Of a DNA stretch of 64,000 nt, positions 62,551 to 64,000 are shown in pieces (positions within the stretch are counted from its first letter, which is position 1; every line of letters begins with the position of its first letter). The DNA is taken from positions 30,386,934 to 30,450,933 of the forward strand of contig CM034388.1 of the NCBI GenBank assembly GCA_019925095.2, read 5' to 3'. Made by a program: the position numbers and the translations under genes. The DNA is from Dendrolimus kikuchii (taxonomy: Eukaryota > Arthropoda > Insecta > Lepidoptera > Lasiocampidae). Under the pieces are notes generated by a model. That model was not told the DNA's origin. It did not search any database and worked only from the letters and a program-made list of their open reading frames with translations.

Positions 62551-62663
62551 TCATTTTAAGGAATAACAAACAAAGAGTTACAATATATAAATACAAAATA
62601 AAAAGTTACAATAATATTAGGTAGAGTTGGGTAGGACATAATTTTAAAATGAGTTTAGAGAGA

Positions 62664-62868
62664 ACCACGATCCAGGCGAGACGTGTGACAATCGGGAATC
62701 TAACAGTGACTGACTTTACGCGTTTTATTTAATTACAACCTTCTGCATTACGTTTGGATTTGTTGTGTTCGGTTATATTTGTACCTGTGTTATACGTGTT
62801 TGATAGTTCTAATAAACTCTATAATATTTCTAACGGAATTTTAATTCGAGTCCTACTAACTCGTAACA
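62664..62868 (+). mobile_element. LTR-1 3' fragment
   Basis: AGGCGAGACGTGTGACAATC, TTCTGCATTACGTTTGGATT, AATAAACTCTATAATATTTC and a CTCGTAACA end; the left 280 bases are missing. Confidence 0.8.
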
Positions 62869-62974
62869 ATATTATGAATATATAAATGATCGGGTTTTTT
62901 GATTCCTGCAACTACTACTGTCTAATTATTAATTTCTTCTTTTTTTCTGAGTTTACTATGTACACAATGTCTTT

Positions 62975-63528
62975 ATATAATGCATGCCGTGTTCGCACCA
63001 AGAAGGCCAGTCAGCAACCATATTATCTGTACTCTAGTTTTGTTTAACTACTCAACTACGGCATTAATGCGCAAAAGTGTCTATTGCATGGGGCACTTCA
63101 TATACAATAAGCTTCCGAAATCTCTTAGAGAACTGCCATGTATACTATTTAAGAAAAAAATAAATTTGCTATTGACCACTAAATGCTATTACAATATAAA
63201 CATGTTTATGGACGATGAAACACTATGAACTGACATAAATATATTTTTGACATGCTTTAATAGTAGACATTTTATTATTTAGATTATTTATAGATTATTA
63301 TTATATTGTATGCTATTTTTTATTGATTGATATAGTAGATATTGATTTTATTGATTATTATTATTAATTTTAATTGTATTGATACATTGTTTGTAAAAAT
63401 AAGTTTACAAATCAATATTGTAATTTTAATTTTGCACGCCCAATTATGGGCCGAATGCATTGATACTGTAAAAACCGTAACATCTTTGTACATGCATTAC
63501 GCTATTCTATTCTATTCTATTCTATTAA
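62975..63528 (+). mobile_element. CRJ-5 LINE C-terminus and 3' UTR
   Basis: An ORF end (to 63228) with GHFIYNKLPKSLRELPCILF and TTKCYYNINMFMDDETL, then about 290 bases of AT-rich 3' UTR, GCACGCCCAATTATGGGCCG, and a (TATTC)n tail. The minus-strand copy at 26432 is the same 3' end, differing in its internally deleted coding part. Confidence 0.82.
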
Positions 63529-63905
63529 ATAAAAGTAAGCTGAGTTGGCCAGCTTGTGAACCAAACTAAAAAAAAAAAACTACCCATTAGGTATATTAAA
63601 ACATTACCCTTTTTTAAGATTGTTCTTGTATTGTACAAAAGCTTTAGTACCAGAATTTCCTCTTCAAAGCAAAATTCTTAAATTGAAAATGTAGAATCGT
63701 AAAACTAGAAAGCTCAATTAAGTATGAGCAAATTGTGGACCGGAATGATTAAAATCAAGCCCAGACGTCGAAGGCAGCACCCGTCCTTGAGCAGGGCCTA
63801 ATGAACAAGCCTTCTCACTGAAAAACAACCATTCCGACGAGAATAATTTCCACGAAAAATATTAGTTGTCTTGAGATTTTAAGGTCAAACGAATACTTAT
63901 GTCTT
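63529..63905. other. Unassigned sequence
   Basis: No gene or repeat recognised. Confidence 0.35.
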
Positions 63906-64000
63906 TACATACATACATACATAACTTCACGCCAGTTCCCTTGCGGGGTAGGCACGAACAACAGAGCGCCATTTAGGCTTATTCTTACACACCTCACTTG
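63906..64000 (-). mobile_element. RTE-1 copy running off the window
   Basis: (CATA)n, then ACTTCACGCCAGTTCCC and C-terminal codons to the last base. The insertion continues beyond the window, so its length and TSD are unknown. Confidence 0.88.

Overview
The window looks like intergenic or deep intronic DNA from a moth or butterfly (Lepidoptera). It is AT-rich, has no prokaryotic gene structure, and is packed with repeats typical of that order: Helitron ends reading ...CTAG|T, with bodies such as CGGCAGACGTTGTTCTGCC; RTE-type LINEs ending in (ATGT)n; CR1/Jockey-like LINE tails; and a roughly 315-bp poly-A SINE-like repeat. I see no intact host protein-coding gene. The only candidate host feature is a GC-rich interval ending in a possible splice donor near 1790-2070, and it is weak.

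Mobile-element families, named locally. S1 is a SINE-like repeat of about 315 bp with some 25 copies on both strands. RTE-1 is an RTE-clade non-LTR retrotransposon with 21 copies, almost all 5'-truncated; the longest (5087-6631) keeps reverse transcriptase motifs A, B and C. RTE-2, RTE-3 and RTE-4 are related RT C-terminal remnants. RLE-1 and RLE-2 are LINE C-termini with a PD...D signature like the restriction-like endonuclease of R2-group elements. CRJ-1 to CRJ-5 are CR1/Jockey-like C-termini and 3' UTRs. S2 is a poly-A LINE end. Hel-A to Hel-E are non-autonomous Helitrons. LTR-1 is seen as two complete solo LTRs with 4-bp target duplications and two fragments. There are also foldback elements (FB-1 to FB-3), a pogo-like MITE and several unclassified repeats (U1 to U11).

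Layout. 1-5 kb: S1, a foldback, a poly-A LINE insertion and Helitrons. 5-9.9 kb: the best RTE-1 copy, a head-to-head S1 pair, tandem RTE-1 fragments and RLE-1 nested in U3. 11-15 kb: U1, a solo LTR and S1 copies. 15.4-16.6 and 31.4-33.2 kb: two copies of one Helitron (Hel-C) carrying different nested insertions, so each serves as an empty-site control for the other. 19-30 kb: RTE-1, a solo LTR, tandem Helitrons, a large foldback element and a clean RTE-2 insertion with an 18-bp target duplication. 33-46 kb: RTE-3, a Helitron-plus-flank duplication, a foldback, U1, RLE-2, and RTE-1 copies including a nested one and a 5'-inverted one. 46-64 kb: S1, CRJ, a pogo-like MITE, a three-Helitron head-to-tail array, two long (TA)n tracts and more RTE-1.

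The elements work together only in the parasitic sense. RTE-1 copies seem to have used one shared insertion machinery, since target duplications are mostly 11-13 bp. S1 shares its 3' tail with a CR1/Jockey-like LINE end in the same window, which suggests a LINE-SINE partnership. Helitrons insert precisely between A and T. I found no coherent new biological system. The most informative material is the nested insertion history and several mechanistic footprints (twin-priming-like inversion, 5' filler DNA, tandem Helitrons, co-duplicated Helitron flank). All family assignments come from reading the sequence without database searches.
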